Source of the DNA: Pseudanabaena galeata CCNP1313
GTDB taxonomy: Bacteria; Cyanobacteriota; Cyanobacteriia; Pseudanabaenales; Pseudanabaenaceae
Reading direction: 5' to 3'
Length of the DNA: 64,000 nucleotides
Assembly (NCBI RefSeq): GCF_029910235.1
Contig: NZ_CP112874.1
Span: 4,330,501 to 4,394,500 of the forward strand
Shown here: one piece after another, positions 25,590 through 34,347 of the stretch
Layout: every line of letters begins with the position of its first letter
How positions within the stretch are numbered: the first letter of the stretch is position 1
The notes under the pieces: model-generated
Told to the model about the DNA's origin: nothing
Seen by the model: only the letters and a program-made list of their open reading frames with translations
The model's database searches: none
Made by a program: the position numbers and the translations under genes

Positions 25590-26426
25590 TTAAGAACAGG
25601 AAAAGGTGCGATGTTGTAGAGATGGCATCTGGCGGCGAATTTGGTCAAGGCGTGAGGGCTGGATTTCGGCGATCGCCACCCCAATGTGATCTCCTGCATC
25701 GGCGAGAACAATGCCCCAAGGATCGACAATCATCGCGTGACCATGGGACTGACGACGAGGCGTATGCATCCCCACTTGAGCAGGTGCAATCACATAGCAA
25801 GTATTTTCAATGGCTCTAGCTTGCAATAAAACTTGCCAATGATCTTTACCAGTAAAAGCAGTAAAAGCCGCAGGAACAAATAATATGTTTGCGCCATTTT
25901 GGGAAAGGTGGCGATAAAGCTCTGGGAACCTCACGTCATAGCAAACTGATAGTCCCAAGTTGCCATATTTCTCAGAAACATAGACAGGCGGCGATTCACT
26001 ACCTGCTAACACAGTCGCAGATTCCTGATAGGTGTTGCCATCAGGCAGATTAACATCAAACAAATGCATCTTGCGATAACGAGCTAGCTCCTCACCTTCA
26101 CGACCAATCAGTAGAGCCGTGTTGTACATTTTGCCCTGATTGCCATTGTTGCTATCAGTAACAGGCACAGGAAAGCCGCCACCAAGTAACAGGATTTGAT
26201 AGCGTTGAGCGATCGTAATTAAAAATTTCTCGCTCTTTTCTGCAATTTCTGTAGAAAGCCTTGTCTTTTCGCTCTCGTCACCTAAAAACGAGAAATTTTC
26301 AGGTAAGCAAACTAGTTCTGCACCTCGATTCACAGCCAGTTGGATCAAATCTTCTGCTTGAGCAAGATTTTTATCTACATCAGAGACACTGGTCATTTGT
26401 ACGGCAGCCGCCAAATATGACTTCAT
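25590..26426 (-). CDS. Carbon-nitrogen hydrolase (nitrilase superfamily, Nit1/Nit2-like)
   Basis: 278 residues with the nitrilase Glu-Lys-Cys triad: E in LVCLPENFSF (about residue 43), K in RYRKMHLFDV (about 120) and C in LSVCYDVRFPELYR (about 161). Close sequence features of Nit1/Nit2 omega-amidase or deaminated-glutathione amidases suggest metabolite repair; a carbamoylputrescine amidase is less likely. ATG 26426 gives the usual KSYLAAAVQMTS start. It is monocistronic. Confidence 0.88.
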   Translation of the reverse strand: MKSYLAAAVQMTSVSDVDKNLAQAEDLIQLAVNRGAELVCLPENFSFLGDESEKTRLSTEIAEKSEKFLITIAQRYQILLLGGGFPVPVTDSNNGNQGKMYNTALLIGREGEELARYRKMHLFDVNLPDGNTYQESATVLAGSESPPVYVSEKYGNLGLSVCYDVRFPELYRHLSQNGANILFVPAAFTAFTGKDHWQVLLQARAIENTCYVIAPAQVGMHTPRRQSHGHAMIVDPWGIVLADAGDHIGVAIAEIQPSRLDQIRRQMPSLQHRTFSCS

Positions 26427-26516
26427 TTCAATCCTTAAAACTTTCCCACATAAATTCAGATGTGCCTTACGGCACTTAACTTAGATTACCTTGCGATCGC
26501 GCTATAAAAAACTAGA

Positions 26517-26550
26517 AAATAAAAAAAGGCGCATTGCACCTTTTTTATTT
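26517..26550. terminator. Terminator of phoU
   Basis: AAATAAAAAAAGG and CCTTTTTTATTT flank a GCATTGC core, 21 bp past the phoU stop. A small GTGCC/GGCAC stem lies nearby at 26462-26475. Confidence 0.75.
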
Positions 26551-26570
26551 ATGCAAACATTGATGCAAAC

Positions 26571-27242
26571 TTAGCCAAGTTTGCCAGTAACAATATACGC
26601 AACGCGAAGCCCGACATTAGTTGCATGATCAGCCATGCGTTCCAAGTGATGAATTGCTAATACCATCAACATGACAGGTTCCATTGGTTCGCCAAATAGC
26701 CTTTGAGAAGCGAGAAGGCTATAGATTTGCTTATAGTCATCGTCAACTGCATCATCTTTCGCTTTAATTTGTAAACCAATATTTTCATCAAGATTGGCTA
26801 AGGCTTCTAAACTCATAGCAAGCATGGCTCGACAGCGATTAGACATGACTTGCAATTCCCCTAGATAGGGGGACGGGGGATAGGGAAAAAGCTTAATGGC
26901 AATATCGCCTAAGTTTTCAGCATAGTCACCAATGCGCTCTATATCACGGATTAGCTGCATCAGAGCGCTCAAAAGCCTGAGATCACGAGCAACTGGAGAT
27001 TGTAAAGCGATCAGACTAATGCAATCGATTTCTATTTGGCGATAGATTCGATCAATTTGTTTGTCTTGAGGATCAATACGGGTAGCTGATTCAAGATCTC
27101 TCTCAAATAGGGCGGCATGAGCTAAAAGGAAGGAGTTTTCGACAAGTGCGCCCATTCGCAAAGAATCTTGTTCTAGGCGATGCAATTGGCGTTCAAATTC
27201 GCTCCTTGTCCGTTTCTGGCTTTGAGATGAAGTTTCGATCAT
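26571..27242 (-). CDS. phoU: Phosphate-signalling protein PhoU
   Basis: About 223 residues (from ATG 27242; the frame is open to 27260) forming two PhoU three-helix repeats. Typical stretches are FERQLHRLEQDSLRMGALVE at the start, DLRLLSALMQLIRDIERIGDYAENLGD in the middle and HHLERMADHATNVGLRVAYI at the end; the acidic/His residues bind metal clusters. PhoU links the Pst phosphate transporter to the SphS/PhoR sensor kinase and lowers Pho regulon expression when phosphate is plentiful. No pst or sphS genes are visible here. Confidence 0.93.
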   Translation of the reverse strand: MIETSSQSQKRTRSEFERQLHRLEQDSLRMGALVENSFLLAHAALFERDLESATRIDPQDKQIDRIYRQIEIDCISLIALQSPVARDLRLLSALMQLIRDIERIGDYAENLGDIAIKLFPYPPSPYLGELQVMSNRCRAMLAMSLEALANLDENIGLQIKAKDDAVDDDYKQIYSLLASQRLFGEPMEPVMLMVLAIHHLERMADHATNVGLRVAYIVTGKLG

Positions 27243-27376
27243 TGGCTCCCAACACATCAAATGGGATCAAAAGAAAACGACAGATATTTCATGTACTTAT
27301 CTTACATCGTTACATAGGTGATAAGTTTTGACAGTATTTACAAATACTATTATCAAATCCGAAATCAGAGGAAGGA

Positions 27377-27847
27377 TTAGACAACCGTTACTTGATTTCG
27401 GACAGAGGTTGTAAGTTGCCGATCGCTACTACAATCCCTATTGAATAAAACCAGAGTGCTTGAAGAATTTTGCTCAAAGCCAATCTGTTCGTAAAATTTT
27501 TGCTGATGAGTCGTCATTAAATAAACCCGCTCAACATCGCAAACATTAGGATGAGATAGCACCGTTTGGACTAACTTCCGACCTAAGCCTGAGCCGCGAT
27601 AGTCAGGATCGATCACCACATCCCAAATTGTCGCTCGATAAATGCCATCACTAGTAGCGCGAGCATGTCCAATCAATCGATCTCCATCCCACACAGTTAC
27701 GACTGGCTTGGAGTTAGAAATAGCGATCGCTAGTCCCGCCAAGGTGCGCTCCTTTGCCCAAAAGGCTCCCAATCGAAATAATCCTTGCAACTGTTCTAAA
27801 TCAATTTCTTCGTGGCGATCGCTAAAGCGAATGTGGCGATGATCCAT
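27377..27847 (-). CDS. GNAT acetyltransferase, cyanobacterial SNAT/NSI-like
   Basis: 156 residues from ATG 27847. The core fits the GNAT fold: WDVVIDPDYRGSGLGRKLV is the acetyl-CoA motif A with R-G-x-G-L-G, and YLMTTHQQKFYEQIGF is motif B. The arrangement FWAKERTLAGLAIAISNS, then VVTVWDGDRLIGHARATSDG is shared with cyanobacterial relatives of plastid serotonin/lysine acetyltransferases. The substrate is not certain. It is monocistronic, with its own promoter region. Confidence 0.85.
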   Translation of the reverse strand: MDHRHIRFSDRHEEIDLEQLQGLFRLGAFWAKERTLAGLAIAISNSKPVVTVWDGDRLIGHARATSDGIYRATIWDVVIDPDYRGSGLGRKLVQTVLSHPNVCDVERVYLMTTHQQKFYEQIGFEQNSSSTLVLFNRDCSSDRQLTTSVRNQVTVV

Positions 27848-27936
27848 ATGCTTACATTCCCGCATCTATTAACCCATTTTAGGACTAGGTTTACATACTA
27901 CTGATCCCGTCAATGTATCTATTTTTGCTAGATTCT

Positions 27937-27971
27937 AAAAAAGAAAGGGCGCTTAGCGCCCTTTCTTTTTT
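27937..27971. terminator. Bidirectional terminator of desC
   Basis: AAAAAAGAAAGGGCGC and GCGCCCTTTCTTTTTT enclose TTA; it overlaps the last codons of desC (minus strand). Confidence 0.85.
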
Positions 27972-28833
27972 ATTTAGCTTGCCAAGGCTCAGGTATATAA
28001 ACTTTCTTCGCCAAACCAACTGCTTGCAGCAGATTGATTACACCCCAAGTTGGATCGATTTCCCACCACTTCAAACCAGAACGCGCAGACTTAGGAAATG
28101 CATGGTGATTGTTGTGCCAGCCTTCGCCATAGGTCAAAATTGCTGCCCACCAAAGGTTTGTGGAATGGTCAGGGGTTTCCGCAAAATTCTTGTATCCCCA
28201 TTTGTGACAAGCAGAGTTAATCAACCAAGTGCTATGCCATAGAGCTACGGAGCGTACAGCCACGCCATACACCAAGAACGATGTACCTAGCCCAGAGAAA
28301 ACCTTTTCACCAATTACATAAAGTAATGCTGCGAGGGGGATTTGCAATAATAGGAAGTAGATATCTAAAAACTTGTAGTAAGGATCGTTAGCAAGATCAG
28401 GTGCAAATTTGCTGTAGTTTGAACGCTGAAAATGCTCAGGCTTGGAGTACATGATCCACATCATGTGGCTCCACCAAAAACCTTTATTTGCCGAGTAGGG
28501 ATCTTTTTGATTGTCTTCTGTAAAACCGTGATGCTGGCGATGTCCGCCCACCCAAAATACGGGACCGCCTTGAAGTGCTAATGCTCCAATTGTGGCGATG
28601 ATGTATTCCAACCACTGAGGCACTTGAAAACTACGATGGCTAAGCAAGCGATGATATCCTAAAGTGATGCCGATGCTGCCAAATAACCAGTGCAAGAAAA
28701 CTGTAAGGATTACAGCTTGCCACGAGAAGTAAAAAGGCGCAGCTAGGGCAGCGAGATGAAAAGCACTGAAGAAGGCAACATTTGTCCAGTTCAGGTTTTG
28801 TTCTTTTGAGATGGCTTCAGTAGTGACGGTCAT
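27970..28833 (-). CDS. desC: Acyl-lipid delta-9 fatty acid desaturase
   Basis: 287 residues from ATG 28833 (MTVTTEAISKEQN); the frame is open to 28875, but that region contains an operator. The three histidine boxes for the di-iron centre are intact: HRLLSHRSF, HRQHH and HNNHHAFP. Several membrane helices are present. It introduces the first double bond into C18/C16 acyl chains of membrane lipids and thereby sets fluidity. It is divergent from the TetR-recombinase fusion gene, with two palindromic operators between them, so it is probably that regulator's target. Confidence 0.95.
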   Translation of the reverse strand: MTVTTEAISKEQNLNWTNVAFFSAFHLAALAAPFYFSWQAVILTVFLHWLFGSIGITLGYHRLLSHRSFQVPQWLEYIIATIGALALQGGPVFWVGGHRQHHGFTEDNQKDPYSANKGFWWSHMMWIMYSKPEHFQRSNYSKFAPDLANDPYYKFLDIYFLLLQIPLAALLYVIGEKVFSGLGTSFLVYGVAVRSVALWHSTWLINSACHKWGYKNFAETPDHSTNLWWAAILTYGEGWHNNHHAFPKSARSGLKWWEIDPTWGVINLLQAVGLAKKVYIPEPWQAK

Positions 28834-28863
28834 GAAATAATAACTTAAGGGGTGGTGAGGAGA

Positions 28864-28880
28864 TGCAAGTATCACTTACA
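28864..28880. promoter_or_regulatory. Operator-like inverted repeat O2 (desC side)
   Basis: TGCAAGT-ATC-ACTTACA, a 17-bp inverted repeat with one mismatch, 31 bp upstream of the desC start. The second copy lies 51 bp away at 28915. Confidence 0.75.
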
Positions 28881-28914
28881 GTTATGCTAAGTCTAACTGT
28901 TTTTTAAGTAATAA

Positions 28915-28931
28915 TGCAAGTATCACTTGCA
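28915..28931. promoter_or_regulatory. Operator-like inverted repeat O1 (regulator side)
   Basis: TGCAAGT-ATC-ACTTGCA, a perfect 17-bp inverted repeat with a 3-bp spacer, 10 bp upstream of the TetR-fusion ATG. The size and symmetry fit a TetR-dimer operator. Confidence 0.8.
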
Positions 28932-28941
28932 AATCATCTCA

Positions 28942-30198
28942 ATGGTACATGCGCTCATGTCTGTATCTCGAATTCCTACTCGTCAACGCATAGTCAATAC
29001 AGCTCTAGAGTTGTTTGCTAGCAAAGGAATCACCGAGACAACTACCCGCCAAATTGCTGACTTTGCTCAGGTTAATGAAGTAACTTTATTTCGTCATTTT
29101 GGAAATAAACATGGGTTATTGCTAGCCGTATTGCAAGAATGTCTGCAAAAATATCTGGTGTTGGCGCAAGTGGGAGAGTCGCTCATGGTGTCAGATATCT
29201 CTAGTCAGAGTGATTTGCGGAGATTTCTCAAATATTACATTCAGAGTTCTTTGCGGGCGCTCGAAAGTGTGCCTGAGTTGGTGCGATCGCTAGTTGGGGA
29301 GGCAGGACAATATCCCCTAGAGAGTCGTCAAGCACTCGCCCAAGGTATTAATCAAGTCAATCAGACGATCGCTACAGCCATCCATGATGTGTTGATTAAT
29401 TCGCGTTTGCAATATTCTTTGCCGCCAATTAAGCTGGCTAACTTATTAAATACTTGTATTTTGGGTTACGCAGTGATCACTTTAACCAGTGATGTCCAGA
29501 CGATTTGGAGCGATCGCGATGAGTTTGTGAGTACATTGGTGGATATGTTTGTTCAAGAAGTCATCCCCATCTCTCAAGCCAAACCAATTATTGATATCCC
29601 TGCGGAGATTGTCCGCGAAATCCTATTGCAAGCTAAGAAATGTGGGGTAAATGACTACGCGATCGCCTATCTATTATTTGGATCAGGAATCACTGCGCTG
29701 GATATTACGCGCTTGGGTCTAACTGACTACCAGCATCATGCTAATCATGGAATTTTACGAACTAGGGATAAAGCTGGTAATGAGAGATCTGTACCACTCA
29801 ATCAAAAAATTCTTGGTCATCGTTATGGTTCAGCAACCAATAACCCCCTCAGTGCCTATCTCAAGACTCGTAAGAACGAACTTAAGCATGATTTAAAAGA
29901 GCTGCAAAATATTGACAATATCGAGTTTTTGTTTTTCAGTAGTGATCGCCAACCCTTGTCGTTAGAAGAAATCGAACAAATGTGGGATCGTTGGACACAG
30001 CCCTATCGCAATCTCGATGGCTCAACTTTAACTATCGATCAAGCCCGTCATACTTGGTGTATCGAAATGTTATCTCGTGGCATTGATGTTGATAGCTTTA
30101 GCATCATTAGCGGCATCAAGCCCAAAGAAATGCAAGCTTATCAAATCCGCCTTAATCAAAAGTTAGCGATCGATAAAGCGATCGCCCTTGATTCTTAA
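28942..30198 (+). CDS. TetR-family regulator fused to a degenerate tyrosine-recombinase domain
   Basis: 418 residues from ATG 28942; TTG 28927 and ATG 28957 are other starts. Residues ~10-60 are a TetR HTH (RQRIVNTALELFASKGITETTTRQIADFA, VTLFRHFGNK) followed by a TetR ligand domain to ~210. Residues ~225-410 follow the layout of a phage-integrase catalytic domain: LLFGSGITALDITRLGLTDY, TRDKAGNERSVPL, FLFFSSDRQPLSLEEIEQMW and QARHTWCIEMLSRGIDV. Key residues are degraded: Thr replaces the first Arg (T251), Asp replaces the His of HxxR (D366, R369 kept), and the later LGH motif is lost. K277 and Y400 remain. It probably binds DNA without recombining it, and is divergent from desC with shared operators. 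Confidence 0.85.
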   Translation: MVHALMSVSRIPTRQRIVNTALELFASKGITETTTRQIADFAQVNEVTLFRHFGNKHGLLLAVLQECLQKYLVLAQVGESLMVSDISSQSDLRRFLKYYIQSSLRALESVPELVRSLVGEAGQYPLESRQALAQGINQVNQTIATAIHDVLINSRLQYSLPPIKLANLLNTCILGYAVITLTSDVQTIWSDRDEFVSTLVDMFVQEVIPISQAKPIIDIPAEIVREILLQAKKCGVNDYAIAYLLFGSGITALDITRLGLTDYQHHANHGILRTRDKAGNERSVPLNQKILGHRYGSATNNPLSAYLKTRKNELKHDLKELQNIDNIEFLFFSSDRQPLSLEEIEQMWDRWTQPYRNLDGSTLTIDQARHTWCIEMLSRGIDVDSFSIISGIKPKEMQAYQIRLNQKLAIDKAIALDS

Positions 30199-30233
30199 AA
30201 GTAAAAACGACCCTTTGGGTCGTTTTTACTTTT
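30197..30233. terminator. Terminator of the TetR-fusion gene
   Basis: The 17-bp arms AAAAGTAAAAACGACCC and GGGTCGTTTTTACTTTT enclose TTT. It starts at the stop codon. Confidence 0.85.
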
Positions 30234-30300
30234 TTAGCTATTTTCACCAAGTTAATAAACTTAGTGTATAATTCGGGCGTTTAATGTACTTAAAAAATTG

Positions 30301-30337
30301 AGTGCATTGTATCAAACGTTCTCAGTGCATTAGATAC
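30301..30337. promoter_or_regulatory. Direct repeat upstream of zipN
   Basis: AGTGCATTGTATC (30301) and AGTGCATTAGATAC (30324) are near-identical 13-14-mers 23 bp apart, about two helical turns, in the zipN upstream region. They could be a regulator site. Confidence 0.35.
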
Positions 30338-30426
30338 GGAGCATCTTTGATTTGAGAGGCAAACAGGTTGGTATTATCGGAGTTCAGATCGGCATTTTCA
30401 ATTGAAGTTTCGGGTAGAAAAGTAAA

Positions 30427-32565
30427 GTGAGAGTTCCCCTAGACTGTTACCGAATCCTTGGTTTAACACACCTGTCAGGGCTAGATAAAATCCATCAAGC
30501 CCATCGCGATCGCCTGCTCTCTATGCCAAGGCGTGAATATTCTGATGCGGCGATCGCCTCTCGCAAGCGCATTATTGACAAAGCTTATGAAACTCTGACT
30601 GAACGCGCAATTCCTGCGGAAGCAAATGATCTATTAGAGGCAGATAGCGATCGCCCAGTTTTAACATTGCCGCCTCAGATTGAAGCTGACGAAAAAGACT
30701 TTGCAGGGCTACTACTGATTTTGTACGAACTCGGCGAATCCGATAAGGTTTTATCCCTTGCTAAACCCTATTACGACCCCGAAGAAGCCGAGTATCAGTC
30801 CGCTAGAATTTCTCCCCATGATCCAGATCTTTTGCTATCTGTATCTTTGTCCTATCTAGATCTCGGTCGTGAATATTGGAAACAGGGGCAGTATGAGTCA
30901 GCGGCTTCATCTTTAGAATCTGCTCAAGAAATTTTATTGCGGGAAGGATTATTCCTCAGTATTCGCAGTGAAATCCAAGCCGATCTATTCCGTCTGCGCC
31001 CCTATCGCATTCTCGAATTGTTAGCATCACCTGACAATCACACCAATGAACATCGCAAAGGTATGTCGCTTTTGCAAGAGATGCTGGATGCAAGGCGAGG
31101 CATTGATGGTTCGGGTAATGACTATTCTAGTCTCGGTATTGATGATTTCTTGCGGTTTATCCAGCAACTACGTAGCTATATGACGGCGATCGAGCAGCAA
31201 ACCCTGTTTGAGGAAGAAGCGCGTCGTCCATCTTCTGTCGCAACCTATCTCGCTGTATATGCCTTAATTGCCCGTGGATTTTCTCAGCGTCAGCCAGCCT
31301 TGATCCGTCGTGCTAAGGGGCTGCTAGTCAAACTCAGTGCTAAGCAAGATATTTATCTGGAAAAAGCGGTATGTGCTTTGTTGCTAGGGCAGACCGAAGA
31401 AGCAAGTGCGGCGATCGACAATAGTGCGGAAGAGGATCAAATTGCTTTCATCCGTCAAAATTCTGAAGGTGCGCCTGATCTTTTGCCTGGGCTATGTCTC
31501 TATAGCGAACGTTGGCTCCAAGAAGAGGTCTATCCACATTTCCGCGATCTGATGAGTCAAATCGTCTCGCTCAAGGATTATTTTGCCGACGAACAAGTGC
31601 AAGCATACCTAGAAGAATTACCGAATACTGGCGCAATGTCATCGGAATGGACTTCGCCTGTGGGTGGCGATCGCTTATCTGCGATGTCTTCTCTTGATGA
31701 TTCGCCAACTGTAAATCGTGATTTTGATCTAAATCCTGCGAAAAGTACTGTTGCAGAACCAAAACTTTCTAACTATGCCCCTGAAACTCCTAACCGTTTT
31801 CAGCGATCGGCGACTCCCGTAATTGAGCGACCTGCCTATGTCAATGCCAATGGCACGGGTAATGCAGCGCGAGGCTTACCTAGCTCTCGCCGTACTAGTA
31901 ACGTACCACCAACAAGAAACGTTAATGAGCCGATCAGGGAAATCAAACGTCCATCTCAAGTTCACACATCTCCTCCAAAACGTAAGTTTAATGTTGGTCG
32001 TTTAGTTACGGTAATTGTGGTGGCGATCGCCTTATTGGTTGGCAGTATTAGTTTAGTTGTTTGGGCTGTTCGAGCCTTAAGTGGTTCTACACAACCACAG
32101 CCTGTAACTCTAGAAAAACCGATCACAACTCTAGTCCAAGCCCTCAAAGAAACTAATGCTGCACCAATTGCTCAACCAGGACCCTTAGACAAAGAAACTG
32201 CTACCAAACTCATCGAAACATGGCAAGCAACTAAAGCTAAGGCTTTGGGCAAAGATTATGAGGACAATCTTTTAGAAGAAGTTTTAGTTGATCCTGCCCT
32301 TAGCGACTGGAAAGGACGCGCTAAAGAACTTAAATCTACCAACTCTTATTTGCAGTATCAAACCAAATCTAGTGAAGTTGATAGTGTCGCCCCTGATGGT
32401 GATAGCAAAGCCAAAGTAATCGCTAAAATATCAGAGTCAAGAAATTATTTCTATAACGGTGATCTTGATCGCAGTGCATCAAAGGATGATGCTAGCTATA
32501 CGGTTGAGTATGACTTAGTAAAGAAAGATAATAAATGGCTAATTAGGGAAATGTTAGTCTTTTAA
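30427..32565 (+). CDS. zipN: Cell division protein ZipN/Ftn2 (ARC6 homologue)
   Basis: 712-residue divisome protein, cyanobacterial counterpart of plastid ARC6, which tethers FtsZ to the inner membrane. The GTG start gives the diagnostic MRVPLDCYRILGLTHLSG and a degenerate J-like N-terminal region (HRDRLLSMPRREYSDAAIASRK). A helical repeat region runs to ~400, a polar linker to ~515, one membrane segment lies at about 518-540 (LVTVIVVAIALLVGSISLVV), and the C-terminal ARC6-type IMS domain (DUF4101; LIETWQATKAKALGKDY) ends the protein. Monocistronic; its stop is inside the 32561 terminator. Confidence 0.95.
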   Translation: MRVPLDCYRILGLTHLSGLDKIHQAHRDRLLSMPRREYSDAAIASRKRIIDKAYETLTERAIPAEANDLLEADSDRPVLTLPPQIEADEKDFAGLLLILYELGESDKVLSLAKPYYDPEEAEYQSARISPHDPDLLLSVSLSYLDLGREYWKQGQYESAASSLESAQEILLREGLFLSIRSEIQADLFRLRPYRILELLASPDNHTNEHRKGMSLLQEMLDARRGIDGSGNDYSSLGIDDFLRFIQQLRSYMTAIEQQTLFEEEARRPSSVATYLAVYALIARGFSQRQPALIRRAKGLLVKLSAKQDIYLEKAVCALLLGQTEEASAAIDNSAEEDQIAFIRQNSEGAPDLLPGLCLYSERWLQEEVYPHFRDLMSQIVSLKDYFADEQVQAYLEELPNTGAMSSEWTSPVGGDRLSAMSSLDDSPTVNRDFDLNPAKSTVAEPKLSNYAPETPNRFQRSATPVIERPAYVNANGTGNAARGLPSSRRTSNVPPTRNVNEPIREIKRPSQVHTSPPKRKFNVGRLVTVIVVAIALLVGSISLVVWAVRALSGSTQPQPVTLEKPITTLVQALKETNAAPIAQPGPLDKETATKLIETWQATKAKALGKDYEDNLLEEVLVDPALSDWKGRAKELKSTNSYLQYQTKSSEVDSVAPDGDSKAKVIAKISESRNYFYNGDLDRSASKDDASYTVEYDLVKKDNKWLIREMLVF

Positions 32566-32601
32566 AACAAAAGGGGCGCTTTGCGCCCCTTTTGTTTTAA
32601 A
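32561..32601. terminator. 19-bp palindrome spanning the zipN stop
   Basis: TTTAAAACAAAAGGGGCGC and its complement enclose TTT. The TAA stop of zipN lies in the left arm. Confidence 0.85.
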
Positions 32602-32604
32602 ACA

Positions 32605-32825
32605 GTTATCGATTAAACGAACCATAAGTTTTGCTTAGGACATAAAACCAAAAAGATGAGTGGCGGCGCTTCGCGCCGCCACTCATCTTTTTGGTTTTGA
32701 TTTGTCCTATCTATCTCTTGCGTTGCTATAGTTACCTGTATCAGGACAAATCAAAAAACCAAATAGTGTGAGTCGGCGCGAAGCGCCGACTCACACTATT
32801 TGGTTTTTATGTCCTAGCAAGAATG
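32605..32825. repeat. Composite head-to-head hairpin elements between zipN and recA
   Basis: Two members of the fixed-loop hairpin family lie in inverted orientation: a 26-bp stem with TTC loop (32644-32669 with 32673-32698) and a 26-bp stem with GAA loop (32754-32779 with 32783-32808). Each has GGACAT on one side and GATTTGTCC (or its complement) on the other, so the block is a larger imperfect inverted repeat. Arm sequences differ between the two. Nothing codes here. Confidence 0.85.
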
Positions 32826-32846
32826 GCGACAGCTATATAAAAAGTT

Positions 32847-33986
32847 TTAGAAATCTTCTGGAGGGACATCGTCGTCTTCTGGCTCAATTTCTTCAGGCAC
32901 AACCTTAGTTGCTGAAACTGCGACACCTGCGGATAACTTTTCACGGACTTGGCGTTCCACATCTTGAGCAAATTCTGGTTTGTCTTCCATGTATTTGATC
33001 GTGTTGTCTCTACCCTGTCCAATGTTGTCGCCTTGGTAGCTATACCATGCACCCTTACGCACGATGATGCTCATTTCTTCAGCTAGGTCTACTAGACAGC
33101 CAACGGTAGAAATACCTTTACCGAAAATAATGTCAAATTCAGCAATACGGAAAGGTGGTGCAACTTTATTTTTAGCAACCTTGACCTTAGCTCGAATACC
33201 AAATTCTTCTGTACCTTTTTTGAGGGTTTGGATACGGCGAATATCTAGACGTACTGAAGCATAAAACTTTAGCGCTGTTCCACCTGTTGTGACTTCAGGG
33301 CTACCGTAGGATACGCCGATTTTTTGGCGTAACTGGTTTAGAAAAATGACGATGCAATTGGATCTACCAACATTAGCCGTGATTTTACGGAGGGCTTGGC
33401 TCATCAAACGAGCTTGCAAACCAACATGGGATGCACCCATTTCACCTTCGATTTCAGCACGGGGGACGAGGGCGGCTACTGAGTCGATCGCAATGATATC
33501 TACTGCCATTGATCGCACGAGGTTATCGACAATTTCTAGCGCCATTTCCCCTGAGTCTGGCTGGGAAATCAACAAGTTATCAATATCAACACCCACAGCC
33601 GCCGCATAAGTTGGATCTAATGCATGTTCAGCATCGACGAATGCAGCAATGCCACCGCGCTTTTGGACTTCAGCGATCGCGTGCAGTACTAAAGTAGTTT
33701 TACCTGAGCTTTCTGGCCCGTAGACTTCGATGACCCGTCCTTTGGGCAATCCACCACCAAGGGCAAGATCGAGGGGTAATGCGCCGCTAGGGATGGTTTC
33801 GACGCGCATATTTGTGGCATCGCCGAGACGCATGATCGAGCCTTTGCCATGATCTTTCTCGATCTTTTGCATGATCGCATCAAGCGCCTTTTTTTTCTCA
33901 GGACTGATGTTAGCCTTTGCTGCTTGGGCGATCGGTGTAGCCTTGTCAACTTGACTATTTGCCGTTGCAGAAGAATTTTTCGCCAT
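32847..33986 (-). CDS. recA: RecA recombinase
   Basis: 379-residue DNA strand-exchange protein and LexA co-protease. It shows Walker [10 protein letters not shown], the [12 protein letters not shown] segment, Walker [21 protein letters not shown], loop L2 [20 protein letters not shown] and an acidic C-terminus ([15 protein letters not shown]). The N-terminus before the core is about 25 residues longer than in enterobacteria, as usual for cyanobacteria. It is transcribed alone, away from the NYN nuclease gene, from the 361-bp gap at 33987-34347. I saw no clear LexA box there. Confidence 0.98.
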   Translation of the reverse strand: MAKNSSATANSQVDKATPIAQAAKANISPEKKKALDAIMQKIEKDHGKGSIMRLGDATNMRVETIPSGALPLDLALGGGLPKGRVIEVYGPESSGKTTLVLHAIAEVQKRGGIAAFVDAEHALDPTYAAAVGVDIDNLLISQPDSGEMALEIVDNLVRSMAVDIIAIDSVAALVPRAEIEGEMGASHVGLQARLMSQALRKITANVGRSNCIVIFLNQLRQKIGVSYGSPEVTTGGTALKFYASVRLDIRRIQTLKKGTEEFGIRAKVKVAKNKVAPPFRIAEFDIIFGKGISTVGCLVDLAEEMSIIVRKGAWYSYQGDNIGQGRDNTIKYMEDKPEFAQDVERQVREKLSAGVAVSATKVVPEEIEPEDDDVPPEDF

Positions 33987-34347
33987 TGCCGTTCGAGGTT
34001 TAGTTCGTTTAATAAGTCTGCCTCATTATGACACTAAGCTCTTGATTTTGAGGGGGTAAACTTATCCTGAGATTTAAGTGATTGCTTTACTACTAGTGGA
34101 ATTTAGATATTTGTACATATTTTTACTCAAAGAATCGCAACATTTAGATGGCAACATGTACAAAGTCTTTGAACTCAGATCATGTTCAGCCTTCACGCTA
34201 ACCGTAGTCCCTATTATTTAATGCTCGAATAGGATGGCGGCGCTTCGCGCCGCCATCCTATTCGAGCATTGCTATAAAAGAAACGCAACATTTGTAAAGT
34301 CTAATGTCAGAATTGAAATAAGTAATTCTATCTAGCGGTCTACCATT
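33987..34347. other. recA/NYN divergent intergenic region with 24-bp hairpin
   Basis: Non-coding 361 bp holding the recA promoter and that of the plus-strand gene. The only clear structure is a perfect hairpin (34220-34243 with 34247-34270, TTC loop, GGCGGCGC tip) followed by TTGCTATAA, the block seen near other hairpins of the family. Confidence 0.6.

Noticed and set aside
33987-34347. LexA box upstream of recA
   Set aside because: No convincing match to a cyanobacterial LexA motif was seen.
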